Assembly (NCBI GenBank): GCA_946699065.1
Contig: CAMPDV010000536.1
Coordinates: 62,001 to 126,000 of the forward strand
Source of the DNA: Loxodes magnus
Taxonomy: Eukaryota > Ciliophora > Karyorelictea > Loxodida > Loxodidae
Reading direction: 5' to 3'
Length of the DNA: 64,000 bases
Below, in pieces: positions 46,510-58,242 of the stretch. Within the stretch, counting starts at the first letter, position 1. Every line of letters starts with the position of its first letter. The notes under the pieces are model-generated. The model ran no database searches. It saw nothing but the letters and a program-made list of their open reading frames with translations, and had not been told where the DNA came from. Position numbers and translations under genes: made by a program.

Positions 46510-48900
46510 CAAAACTTAATTTTATATGAGATTAATTGAAAATAAGCAAGAATTTGAGGAAATATAAAATAAATATGTTATAAGATGCAATAAATTGTCA
46601 AAAATATTTAGAATCTTTCCTGCAAACTTATCTAGAACTCTTTTAGATAGATTAAGATAATCTTGAAGTTTAAAATGAATTTATCAAAAATAACATCTAA
46701 TAATATGCTGATTAAACATTAGGATCCTTTATTCCAGACTCAAGTTATAACAAATTTCTCGAGATCTTATTAAGAAATATTTAGGCCTAAAAGGGCTAAC
46801 TCAGTATATAAGAAGCATACATTATTTCTGGAAGAATAAACTAATAAGTAACTAATATTCATGAAAAAGTGAAACGACATTCTGAATGACTTCAATTCTA
46901 ATTTGTGAAATTTTGAAAAAACAAAGCAAAAAAGAAACTTTTACTTCTAAATGGAGATGCTAAAGAAATATTTTCAAATACTAAGAAAATTAAAAACCCT
47001 AAAATAATAAATTAAATGAACTTTGATTAAGAAATCAAAAATAAATCCATTGAGTCATGGAAGAATTTATTTTTAACAAAAATTTTAATCTAACTAAATA
47101 ATATAATTCTCAGTAATTAAAAAATAGATAAAATATAAGATAGTATATAGGAAATTAAAAATTATCAACTCTCATATTTATTAGGATTTTATCTTTTTAC
47201 CATACAAGAAATACAAGAAATTACGAATGGAAAATCAGCTGATTCAGACAGAATAAAAGGTGAATTTCTGAAATATTGTGGATAATATTTGATAATAATT
47301 CTTCACTCTTTTCTGAATAATATGTTAAGATTTGGAAGAATCTCTTAGGAATTAAATACATTGGCGATAATTTCAATATTTAAAAAAGGAATCAAAGATG
47401 ACTGGAAAAACTGACTACCTGTTTCTCTTATTAATATTATTATAAAACTATATGATAAAGCTTTAACAAAAAGAATTTGCAATCTGCTTTATTAGAGAAA
47501 TTTGATTCACCCTACATAATGGGATTTATAAAAATTAGATAAACAACTTAATAAATTTGAATAATATAACGAATAATTGATAACTATCGGAAACGTGCTA
47601 AAGATAAGCATTTTTACATAAAATCAATTAAAGATCAAGTTTATCAAATCTGAATACATCTAAATTTTAAAGAAACATTATAAATAATAAAATTTAAATT
47701 TATGATTAGATATCTAACCAATTATTTAAAAGGAACTAGTTACATATTTAGATGTAATGCTACATTAGAAGAAGAATTTTAATTCTCATTGTAGAGAAGT
47801 CGTGATCAAGTATTTAGTTGCAATGAAAAAGCTGTTTTTAACTTATGAGATATAAGAATGTGATTTCTTGGCATTTTAAAACTTTATGCAGACTTTTTAC
47901 ATTACCTAAAGCAGAATATGGAGAGAACTAGTACCATGGTGTATTCAGAGAGGAATAACTTGAGTTTTGAATAGAATTGAATCAAATATGAGAATGATTT
48001 CAAGAAAAGCACTTTAAGCACATAAATAAGTTATGCTTCATAGATTTAAACTGGTTATCTTTCAAACACATTATGGCAATAAAGTTTTTTTAATTCTATT
48101 ATAAAATGAAATAAGAAAATATTGATTTTCCAACGTCGACAATAGGCTCTCTTTTCATTACCAACTGAAAAAAAGGATTTCAATGCTATGATCAAGTTTA
48201 GCAATTATCAGACCTCTATAGTATCGATCAGTAGAATTCTAAGATTAGTACAAATTAAAAAATTTTTACTAAATATATAAGAGACAAAATACAATAATAT
48301 TTCTATAATACAGCTACTCAAAAGTTTAAGAGAATGAAAAAGCTAAAATATATACTAAACAATTTCGTATCTTAACCAATTCTAGTAATTACTTACACTA
48401 AATTGAACAAATAATTTAGACAAGAAATTATCAGTATATATAAGCTTAGAACCCAATCTTTTAATTTTCTAAAAGATCTTTAAGCTTGTTATTATCCTAT
48501 TGATAATCCCTACTGTATGTGTGGAGAGTATGGTAAAATTTAGCACATTTTTAGATGTATATACTATTCTAATATAAGAGATTGACTATCGTAAAAGATT
48601 GAGTATTATGACTTAAGACGCTTTATAATATATGATTAAATACTTATAAACTTCTTTCCAAAGTCTTATTTGGGATATTTAGATTTATAAATAAAAGTAT
48701 TTCACAAGTAACTTATATCAAGAAGATTAGATTTTTAGAAATGAAAAAAGTAAAAAAGGAAGACATAAAAGAGAGACTATAACAAGAGTAATTTAAAATT
48801 GATGAAATCAAGATTATAATTAAAAAGCATTAAAAACATTTACTAATGTCTATAATTAAAGGAAGCAATTCATGCAGTTATAGATTTCAAAAAACTCTTT
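46510..48900 (+). mobile_element. LINE ORF2 with deleted reverse transcriptase core, unit 3
   Basis: Same 402-bp deletion as unit 1, joined at about 47606. Upstream of it the frame is better kept than in unit 2 (AIISIFKKGIKDDWKNW near 47365). The knuckle CMCGEYGKI...HIFRC is complete at about 48517-48560. Confidence 0.8.
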
Positions 48901-50100
48901 TAATTTAAAATTTAAATAAACAGTTTCATACAATAACTCTATTATTAAATTGATATATTATTACTAAATAGCTTTAATTTATACCATTTATTTTTATAAA
49001 TAAATATTAAAATTTAAGTTCTAAAAACTAATTAAATTGCTAATTAAGCCATTTAAAGAATTCTTTATTTAACTATAATTAATAAAACATAGATAATATA
49101 AAGGAAGAAATATTTTAAAGGAATTTAAGTTTTAAGTAAACTAAAGAGAACTTTAGCTTTATTACTTTAATAATATAAAATTCTAAATGATAGCAAAATA
49201 TAGTTTAAAATAATCCTTTATAATAGTAAGATATTAATATTAAAAATACTATATCAAAAATCTAAAATAATTAAATAATTATATGCTAGAATTAATTATC
49301 TTTGTATCAATTTAAAACTAATAAAGAGGATGCTTTTCATAATTTTGATAAGAATTTTAAATAATTGGTTAACAATAAGCATTTGATTACTATATTATAA
49401 AAATATAAAAGTTCTCATTTGATAATTAATGTCTACAATAATTAAAACAATAATTTAGTAAATTAAAAAGTAAATATAGTTAAACGTATCTTTAGAGATA
49501 ACTGTATAAAATAAAATTAATAAAGAATTATCAATAATTATAAATTTAATGAATGTATAATTTTTAGTTCTAAGTAATATAAGTAATTATAATAATAATC
49601 TTAACTAACTTTTATTATATTTTAAAGTTAAGTATAAATTATTAATTTATATATCAAATTTAATTAAACTTAGTATAATTATGTAAAATTAATTATTTTA
49701 TAATTGTCAGTTAAAAGAAATTTAAATATAAGTCATTATTATTAATTTGCTAATAATAAGAAAATTATACTTACATAAAATATTTAACTATAATTAAATT
49801 ACTTTATTTCTTTTATTTAAAAACATATTTTAACTAAAACTATCCTTTAATATTATAAATGCTAAATGATTAAATTTTATTTATCCTATCATTTTTATTA
49901 TTTATATATATCAAGAATTATATTATAAAATTTTCATATTTTAGCTTAAAAATAATAAAATAAATGATAATTATTAAAATAATTTAAAAATCTTATTCGC
50001 TATTTAAAAGTTTAAATAATAAGTAATAATAATAAACTATAAGAGTTTAAATATTTTAAATATTGAGACATAATTGTATAATTATTGGCATTTAACCAGG
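48901..50100. other. AT-rich spacer, no gene recognised
   Basis: Third copy of 6141-7325. Nothing seen. Confidence 0.6.
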
Positions 50101-50109
50101 CAAATTAAG

Positions 50110-51030
50110 CTAAATTTAAAAGTTTGTATATTTCATTCATGGTTCTCTTTCACTCTCATCTTGATAAAGAATTTTTTAGCTCATTAAATCTATTTATTGG
50201 TTTTTAATATAATCTATTTTCTATTTACTCTAGTTCTTAAAATCTCTAATGGTCTTCTAAATATTATTTAAATATTTTTATGTACTTATTTAATTTAATT
50301 ATCTTATCTTTTGAAAACGATTTCATATAGTTTAATCATATAAAAAAAGTTTTTTACACTATTTTCCATTAATTATTTTAAGTTTATTAAAAAAAATTTA
50401 AAATATTTTTAAAAAGATTACACTTGAAAATGTACTCAAATGTATCAAATTCCTATTTACTTAAGCAAAGTTTATTAAATTGAATTTGATATATCGATGA
50501 TTCAGTTCATATTAAAAATTATATGTATAAGTAATTAGTTTTTAGATTGAAATAGTTTCTTAAATTAGATATCTATTGTATTTAGCGTATATTATTAAAG
50601 AGAAAATGTTTTATATATATTTTATTAATTTAGCAAATCTTTTTACTGTTGACATGACTGCATTCTTTAAAGGCATTCTTAGAATAAACATTTTTATTTA
50701 AATATTGCTATGCTTATTAAACTCTTTGAAATCATCAATTATAATATCTATTTGCAAATATTCATAAGTAAGCAAGATTTTGATTATCTTGACAACTCTT
50801 AATTTTTAATAAATAGTTATCTTACTTCAGATTTATTTCTTTGCTCTGATTTTGAGAATAAAGATTAAATGGTGTAATTTTTATCTTTTTACTAAGTAGA
50901 ATTTTTTTTGTTAAATTGGAGCTAGCATTACTGATATTATAATGAAAGGCAAAAATCAACTAGTATTCCCAACACTAGTGCAATATTTAATTATAGATAG
51001 CTAATCTAAATCCTTCTCTTACACATGTTG
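50110..51030 (-). mobile_element. Old minus-strand LINE ORF2 relic, unit 3
   Basis: Third copy of 7330-8290. It keeps both the frame EFDTFEYIFKC and the second knuckle Cys that unit 1 has lost. Similarity to the other units ends at about 51035. Confidence 0.6.
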
Positions 51031-51059
51031 TTCTTAAATTCAAATTTAACTAAAAGAGT

Positions 51060-52990
51060 CTTGAGACATCTTTTCATTGTTGGAATTACTTCCTTCAATT
51101 AAAGTTGTTATAATGTTTTTTTAAAGTTTTTCAACTAAAAAACTTTCTACTTCATCTTCTTCTTCAGCTTTATTATCTTCGTTATCAGTTTATTCATTCT
51201 AATCTTCCACTTGCTCATCTTTTTCTTCTTGTTCTTCTTTTCCTTCCTTATTTTCATTATTCTCTTCATCTTTATTTTGCTCTTTCGCTTCTTTACCCTT
51301 AGTCTCAGAACTTTCTTATTATAAGTTTTTTTTCTAATTCGAATAATTCTAATCTCCTTTTAAGTAACATCCTATGAAAAATTTTAATTTGCAGATAAAT
51401 GTATTCTAATTTGTTTTTTGGAAATTAATTGATATAATTTGGTCATAGGTTATTAATTTTCTAATGTCGCATTTTCCAATTTTTGCTATTAACCATTCTC
51501 GCATATCTATATAGCAATCGCATTCCAGAATATGTTCAAATTAATCAAATCTCCACACATACAATGGGAATTCTCAACTAAATAATGTCTGTCTTAAAGA
51601 TCCTTGCGAGAATTGTAACTTCAGGTTCTGAGTTTGTATATACTAATTATTTCTTTTCGATACTATTTATTTAGTTTTGGATAGGTAATTTACGGGAATT
51701 ATTATTATTATTCTAATTATTCTATAAATAACTTTACAGTGGTCATTCTTTTTAGTCTTTTAATAGTTACTTCATAAAATTAATGTTGAATCTTACTTTT
51801 AATATATTTTGTAAAAGTATTAAAGCTACTACTATATTCCTAATTATTAATATCTATTTCGTTACATTCAGATAGTCTTGTTACTTAATCTCTATACTAA
51901 TATCCTTCTTACCAATTGTTCTTAAAAAGGGAATTACTTATTAATTAATTCTTCCAAACTACGTGTGAGTTTCTTTATATACTTGATTAGCTCTTTTAAC
52001 TTCAATATACTTCTTCATGAGGTCTTTTGTAAGTTTATTATATTTAGGGTCTGGAATAAATGAACCTAATATTACATCTGCATTATATTATATATTGCGT
52101 TTAATACATTAGTATTAATCCTCTAAATTATTCCTATCAATTTGAAAAATTCATTATAAGTTTCAAAAAAAAAGATTCTTAATATTTTTATATGTCAATA
52201 GGGTCTTGTAGCCTGCTAATTTTGTATTTTCTTTAGGTAATTATGTCCAAATAGAGAATTGTGTTGAAGAGAAAATTTACCATATTTGGTATGTGATCAG
52301 TAAATAGTTAGTTATAATGAACCTAGAAGTTTTCAAATTGATTAATTTTCAGGTGATTGTTTATTACAATATAGTCATTGCAATACATAAAATATGTTCC
52401 TTTATGTATGCAAATGTTGTTTTTCATATTATTTACTATTTCAAGATACTTCTGAATAAGAAGTTCCTAGAATCTGTTTGTATTATCATAGTCATTATTT
52501 GGATTATCTCCATAATCTTATAGGGGAGCATTGAAATCTCCCATTAGAATATGTGGGCTATTTAGGAATTGATTAAGTAGCAAATTAATATAGTTATATG
52601 CTTGGTTTTTTATGTTCTCATTTTAGCTATTATCTGGCATGTAACTGGACGTAATTAATATATTATCTAGTTTGGCTATGATAAATCGATTCTAGGATAT
52701 ATCAATTATATTAGTTTCTTCAGTACTATTGAGTTCTTCTTTAATAACTAGACATACACTCCTCCTTTTCCTGAATTTTTGTAATAAGTCTTATAACCTT
52801 ATATTAATATTGGATGGAAATCTTGTTTTTACCAAGTTTCATTAATTGAAAAATGTCAATACTATTTTCTCTTATGAATTCTTCTATTTTATATAGTTTA
52901 CTTGCTAATCCATTTATGTTGACATATCCAATCTTAATTTGATTGACGCTACTTCTCTTTAGTGATTATCTTGATCTAAAATAATTTTTT
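51060..52990 (-). mobile_element. LINE ORF2 with APE endonuclease, reverse transcriptase missing
   Basis: Read from 52990 down: GYVNINGLASKLYKIEEFI (first endonuclease motif, about 52945-52885), ITSSYMPDNS, then HILMGDFNAPL (GDFN catalytic motif of apurinic/apyrimidinic-type LINE endonucleases, about 52525). The linker GSFIPDPKYNKL follows (about 52060), then HCMCGD and FEHILECDCYIDMREWL (knuckle with a one-base frameshift, about 51500-51560), and an acidic tail (AEEEDEVESF, about 51150). Between linker and knuckle the whole reverse transcriptase is absent. This is the only copy that shows how endonuclease, linker and tail are ordered. Confidence 0.75.
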
Positions 52991-54450
52991 TTCCTTGTTG
53001 ATTTAGTTAAGAGCCTCTTTTCCACCCAGGTTCATAAATTAAAATTTCTTTTTTTGTCCACTGATTTCAAGATGAACCTATTTTTTAATGTTATTTATTT
53101 TAGTCATAAAATTAAATTATAATATAGAGATATTTTCTGCTATATATCTTTAATAATCTCTTATCAATGTTAATTTTAACTACTTGACTGTCAATCTATC
53201 CTTTATCAAGTTCTTAGTCAAGTACAACGTATCTGCTTTAAATTATAGTTTAGAAATTAGTTCTTCTTCAAAAGTTAGATAATATAAAGTCTCTTAGCTA
53301 TTTTGAATTAACATTGTAATTTTTTATAAAAGCCTAATTTTTTTCCATTTTATTGATATGTTATTTAGTAGGTGGAAAATATGGATCTGGATATTTTATC
53401 TTTAATTAATTTATAGAATCTTATTCCAAAGAATTTCTTAAGTATCCTATTTTAGATTTTATGAATGAGAGTTGTTGAAAATCTAAAAAGATTATTCACA
53501 GAATTTTATGGATAGAAATGTTAAATTGGAAGAAATTAACTACTTAAAAATTTGGTTCTATTTCAGATTTTCCATTAAAGTACATTTTTCTGATGCAAAT
53601 TTATCAAAAGCTTTAATTTGATTGATTAGTTACTCATTTAATTGATCATATTATTTATTATGTATTTAGAATCAATATAGTCGCACTAGGAAATTTAATT
53701 CAAATGTAGTAGGTCTGTTCCAGTAGCCATATCTAAAGTCAAAATAATTGTTTGAATTTTTTAATCACTGGATTAAATTTCAACCTGTGTGTAATCATTC
53801 TATAGTTAAGGTATTTTTGTTTATCTGAAAGCATCTTTAAATTCTTGGATATACTTATTTTTTTACAAATGTAATGAACTTAATATGCTTTAATAATCCA
53901 ATTCTTTAAGTTATAGATTCTATTAATGATTATTACAAAAATCCGATTTCTAAGAATATTTCTTTTCTCATTCAAAGTTAAAAATTTCAAGTTAGCTTTA
54001 TAATATTTATACTTAATCAGTTACTTTTTAATTTTAAGATTTCAGTTATTAATTATAATTAAAAATATAGTTTAATTCAAGTTCAATATTAGCCTTTTAT
54101 TATCAAACTTCTTAAAGTAGTTACCAAATGTGTTGTTGTCCAGAAAATTACTATTAGTAGAATGAAATTTATTATTTTAAATATTCCTATTTTGAATATA
54201 ATTATGATTCTTCAGTTTATGTTTGATCCATTTCTAATTTTATCTATTGCGTTTACGCTTCTTAATTTATAAAAACTCTATTGTTAGTTTAAGTTCTTTA
54301 TTCAATACATTTTATTATAAAATCTGTTTAAACAGTTATCTCTTTAGAATTAACATAAGTTGTTTATACTGATTATTCATGAATTCTTATTTACTCTTTG
54401 GATTAAAATGAAACTAATTCCTCTCAAATTTTTATTGAAAAATTTTCTAA
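52930..54450 (-). mobile_element. Probable LINE ORF1 (frameshifted)
   Basis: Directly upstream of the endonuclease, minus-strand frames give NIQNNKFHSTNSNFLDNN, FGNYFKKFDNKRL, DYTQVEIQSSDQKIQTIIL, MATGTDLLHLNQIS, PDPYFPPTKQHINKMEKNQ and KQLRDFILSNFWRRTNFQ. It ends near KKIILDQDNHQREVASIK, which overlaps the endonuclease start in another frame. The position before ORF2 suggests a nucleic-acid-binding ORF1, but I see no certain RRM or zinc-knuckle motif. At least two frame changes. Confidence 0.45.
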
Positions 54451-54459
54451 AAGTAGTTA

Positions 54460-55510
54460 TTAATTATGTTTTACTAAAGAAAGATATTATTTATAAGTAA
54501 CATTATCTAATGAGATTGTTCAGTTTAATCTTCTACTTTAAAATTATTAATAAGTTATTTTTTATCTGTTATAATATTTAATTATTTTTCAATAACTTTT
54601 TCTAATAATATTATAAGGCAAATTTTAGTAACTAATTTTTTTTTAATTTCTAATTAATTTTATTAATATATGCTTTATAATATGCTTTTGATGATTCTTA
54701 GTTATTTATCAAGGTTTATTTTTCTAGTTCGTATTTTGTTTCTGTACTATCTAATTTTTCATTTAATAAAAAGTTCTTATCTATTAGTCTTTATATATCC
54801 TATTTAAGTACTTTTATTTATTAAATAAACTAATTTTCATTAAATTAATTATTAATTGCTTAATTTTATATTGCATTTATTGGATCAACATTTTATTAAA
54901 GTTGTTTATTTTAATTCTTAAGATCAGATAAATAGTGATACTTTGAATTAACAGAATTAATATTATTGTCTTACTTTTAACTGTTTTTATTACATTCAAT
55001 TTAATCGAATTACTGGTTACTATTATTCAAAAAATAAATAAAATTTTACGTACTTTTTGACTATTATAAAAGTATATTTTTATTTAATATTTAATTCAGA
55101 TTTGAAAGCATATCTTAAGAGATCGGAGTGTCTTAGATAATATCTTAATTTTGAGAAGATTTTTTGGATGATCTTTTTAAATATTCGGCGTAAGTATTTT
55201 AGGCGGTTAAGCTAGTTTTCTACCTATAGGTTTATTTTTCTTTCAATAGATGCTAAAATTGATGTTCATGATGAAGAGAATTTCGAAGTGATTTCAGTGG
55301 AACGCGTAAGAACTTATTTTCTAGTTTTTAACTACAGATACTTAGTAATTTTCTTAATAAATCCATTATTATGTTTACTTATTTGATTTTTAGCAACTCT
55401 AATTCTTTTATTTGGAGGTTTTTATGCACCTGCCTGTGCTTTATCTACGAGTTTAAAGCTTCTTTATAATCAATTAAAGAAGAGTCACTAGTTAAACAAG
55501 TGAATTTTAA
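54460..55510 (-). CDS. Gln/Asn-rich coiled-coil ORF
   Basis: One minus-strand frame is open without TGA for over 300 codons: SSLIDYKEALNSQIKHRQ, LQIKELELLKIKQVNIIMD, SSKKSSQNQDIIQDTPISQD, then long coiled-coil-like stretches FIQQIKVLKQDIQRLIDKN and LLNEKLDSTETKYELEKQ. Many Gln are encoded by TAA and TAG. No start is clear; the frame begins near 55510 next to an endonuclease fragment. It may be the N-terminal half of the LINE ORF1 or an unrelated cytoskeletal-type protein. Confidence 0.5.
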
Positions 55511-55810
55511 TTATTTTCATTTTTTTTACTTTAAATTGGTGCTTATAATGATATAATCATTACACCACAATTATACAGTTTCTTTGTATACATGTATTTA
55601 AATTTACTATCATTCATTATTTCAAGATCATTTTGTAGGAGAAATTCTTATAATTTATATGTATTATCAAATTATTTTCAGGATTGTATGCAAAACCTTA
55701 TAAAAGAGTGTTGAAATTTCCCTTCAGTATATGTGGATTCTCATCAAACTTATTTAGTAATGTGTCAAGAAGTTCATAAGCTTAATCTTTGATATCTTAA
55801 TTTAAAAACC
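55510..55810 (-). mobile_element. Second LINE endonuclease fragment
   Basis: The minus-strand frame NQDIKDQAYELLDTLLNKF then HILKGNFNTLL aligns with NIKNQAYNYINLLLNQF and HILMGDFNAPL of the LINE at 51060-52990. The catalytic Asp of GDFN is Asn here. It is a truncated relic of another copy. Confidence 0.6.
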
Positions 55811-55829
55811 ATTGTTAACAATTTTTATA

Positions 55830-56430
55830 TCTATCAAAAATTTAACCCTTTTTTTTAATTTATCCATCCCGAAAATCTTTTGAAGTGTAAGACTCAGAGC
55901 TAAAAAATAAAAAATAATTTTTCCCAATTTCATTCTTTACTTTCAATTCTCTCTTTTTAATTGAGATCCTTCTCAATTAAGTAAATTCTTATAAAATTAA
56001 AAAATTTTATCACTAGTTTTTCATTTACTTGAAAAGAAATTAAAATTTTTTAAATTTTAGTTCAAGTCAAAAAAAATTCATTTTTATCAAAAACATAAAC
56101 AATAGCTTTTTTTTTCAATTTCAAAAAAATTAAACTTATCAAATTTTTTTTCTTGAAATAAAAAAGCAACAAAAAATTTGCTAAAATTAAAAAAAATCAA
56201 ATATTTTTCCTTAAAACAAAAATAAGTGTTTTCATTTTTACAAAATACCATTTTAAAAAGAAGATTTACAAATTCTAATTATACTAAAAAATTTTTTTAA
56301 TTCCTATTTTTTTCAAAAATCTGTTATATTTGAAATTTTATTCCCTTTTAACTTTTTTCATCCCGAAATAAAAAAATTTATTCCTATTCAGAATTTTTAT
56401 CCCGAAATAATTAAATTTTTTAATTAATAA
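55830..56430 (-). repeat. Inverted, diverged satellite-like unit
   Basis: On the minus strand the core appears as GCTCTGAGTCTTACACTTC with TTTTCGGGATGGATAAA (about 55860-55905). A second part with two CGGGATAAA steps lies at 56360-56410. It lies downstream of the inverted WD40 gene, so the gene-plus-array arrangement is kept in inverted orientation. Confidence 0.6.
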
Positions 56431-56840
56431 TCAAGATTATAAACCAACTTTAACCTTATAAATAATATTTTAACTACTCCACAAAAAAATTAAAATTTAT
56501 ACTTAACTTGAAATTTTTACAAAATCTAAAAATAAATCTATAAAATTTTATCGAATAAAATAAAACTTAAATTTATTATACGTCTTCTTTTAATAAAATT
56601 ATATTTTAAATATTTTTAAACATTACCACTTTAAATCAACATACCTCACTAATTTCTATAACCTATCACTCAACCTTTTTTTTAAACTAATAATATTTAA
56701 CAATATAACAAATTTTTAATTAATAATTAAAAAACTTCATATAACTAAAAACATTATTAACATTAAACATTCATTTAAATGCATTACCAATATCTTATAT
56801 CTTTAATCGTAAAATTAAATTAAGTCAAATAGCAAGTTAC
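56431..56840. other. 3' flank of inverted WD40 gene 3
   Basis: Reverse complement of the flank after genes 1 and 2. No gene. Confidence 0.7.
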
Positions 56841-57909
56841 TCAACTCGAAACTCTCCACTTTCTTATCATCTTGTCAAGTCCTCCCGATATCAACCATCT
56901 ATTATCAACACTCAATGCTATATACCATATTCATCCTGTATGCCCTTATAAAGTCTATATACACTCACCCTTATCAAAGTTCCATATCTTGATTGTTTTA
57001 TCCCTTGAACCAGAAAAGATAACACTTGAATCAACACTTAACTTAATACTTCATACAACATCTGTATGACCTTAAAGAGTACGAATACACTAACCAGAAG
57101 AGAAATCCCATATCTTAATAGTATTGTCATCCGAACCTGATATTATATACCTATTATCTTTAGACACTATCACCGAATAAACAGAACCTGAATGCCCAGT
57201 AAGAGTTCGCACAGGCTGACCAATCTAGAAATCCCAAATCTTTATAGTTTTATCAGAAGATCCCGATATAATATATCTAGCGTCATAGGAGAGTACTACC
57301 GATATAACATCAGAAGTATATCCCGTTAAAGTTCTTTGGAGAGCACCATTGTGGAAATTTCAGATCTTTATGGTGTTATCGTAAGATCCTGATATAATAT
57401 AGCTCGAGTCATAGGAGATTACTACTGATCTAACTGAGGAAGTATGCCCCGTTAAAGTTCTTATGAGAGAACCAGTCTATGAATTTCAGATCTTGACCGT
57501 GTTATCAGCATATCCCGATATAATATATCTAGAGTCATAGGAGATTACTACCGAATTAACATAATCAGTATGTCCTGTTATAGTTCTTATGAGAGAACCA
57601 GTCTGGAAATTCCAGATTTTTATTGGAAATTCATGATATCCTGAACCTGATACAATTCAATTCAGGTCACTTGATATGGCTGCCGATAAAACATCTGAAG
57701 TGCTATTAATGACTTAGTCTAAAAAATAGTAAAGAAATACCTTTACTTTGGTCATAACTGATCTTATTTATTAACTTTTAGTAGCATAAGTTAGGCAGAA
57801 TTTCATACTTAAAATGAAGTAGAGATACTTTCCCTAGAATGTGGCTTCTCGCTCTTAAGAGTTTTCTTTAAAAAATAATTTTAGTAAATTGCTTTTCTTT
57901 TTTCTCCAT
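56841..57909 (-). CDS. WD40 repeat protein 3 (inverted copy, one 22-nt intron)
   Basis: The CDS is the complement of 57909-57741 joined to 57718-56841, 348 residues. It starts five residues shorter than proteins 1 and 2 (MEKKEKQFTK) and is otherwise colinear, with seven blades. TGA is read as Trp several times, for example in blade 6 (DVVWS) and blade 7 (GWIWY); the gene ends at TGA 56841-56843. Blade differences again sit after GHT and SG (SSD, SRD, SDD; blade 2 uses DYVNS and YADNT). One blade has GYT for GHT. The gene is intact despite inversion and separation from the tandem units, which suggests it is maintained. Confidence 0.92.
57719..57740 (-). other. 22-nt intron in WD40 gene 3
   Basis: Same site and length as in genes 1 and 2, with a single base difference in the middle. 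Confidence 0.85.
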
Positions 57910-58240
57910 TTTAATTTTTATAACTTACTTTAATAAATATTTAATTAAAATAAGTCAATAAATTTTACTTACTTAATTTAAATACAATTAAACTAATAAA
58001 TAATTTATTAAGCATACTTATATGTAGTAGCTTAACTAAAGCACTTTAATTATCTTTTAACTTTAACTTTAACTCTTTAAATGCTTTAGATGTAATCTAG
58101 CTTAATAATTTTTTTAATTTTAGTTAATCTTAAAATTTTAAAGCCAAACAAAATGGAAAATATTCAGCCACAACTAAAAAACACTTATCTATATTAAAAA
58201 TAAAAACTAACAAATATTTAGAAAATAAAGAAGAGATGAA
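57910..58240. other. AT-rich upstream flank of WD40 gene 3
   Basis: The part next to the gene resembles the upstream flanks of genes 1 and 2 in reverse complement. Similarity fades by about 58030. No gene. Confidence 0.5.
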
Positions 58241-58242
58241 AG

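Larger units (their letters stand above)
39985..51035. repeat. Segmental tandem repeat, unit 3 (right-truncated)
   Basis: The third copy starts with a greatly expanded satellite array (six units instead of two) and follows units 1 and 2 up to about 51035. There it switches abruptly into a minus-strand LINE. In the plus-strand LINE it shares the 402-bp deletion and many point variants with unit 1. In the spacer before that (for example around 45005) it shares variants with unit 2. It therefore lacks the skewed block, genes A and B and a WD40 gene. Confidence 0.9.

Noticed and set aside
52317..52523. Plus-strand small ORF in the LINE region
   Set aside because: It lies antisense to the endonuclease and linker of the minus-strand LINE.
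56872..57069. Plus-strand small ORF inside the inverted WD40 gene
   Set aside because: The minus strand encodes WD40 blades 6 and 7 here; the plus frame is antisense.
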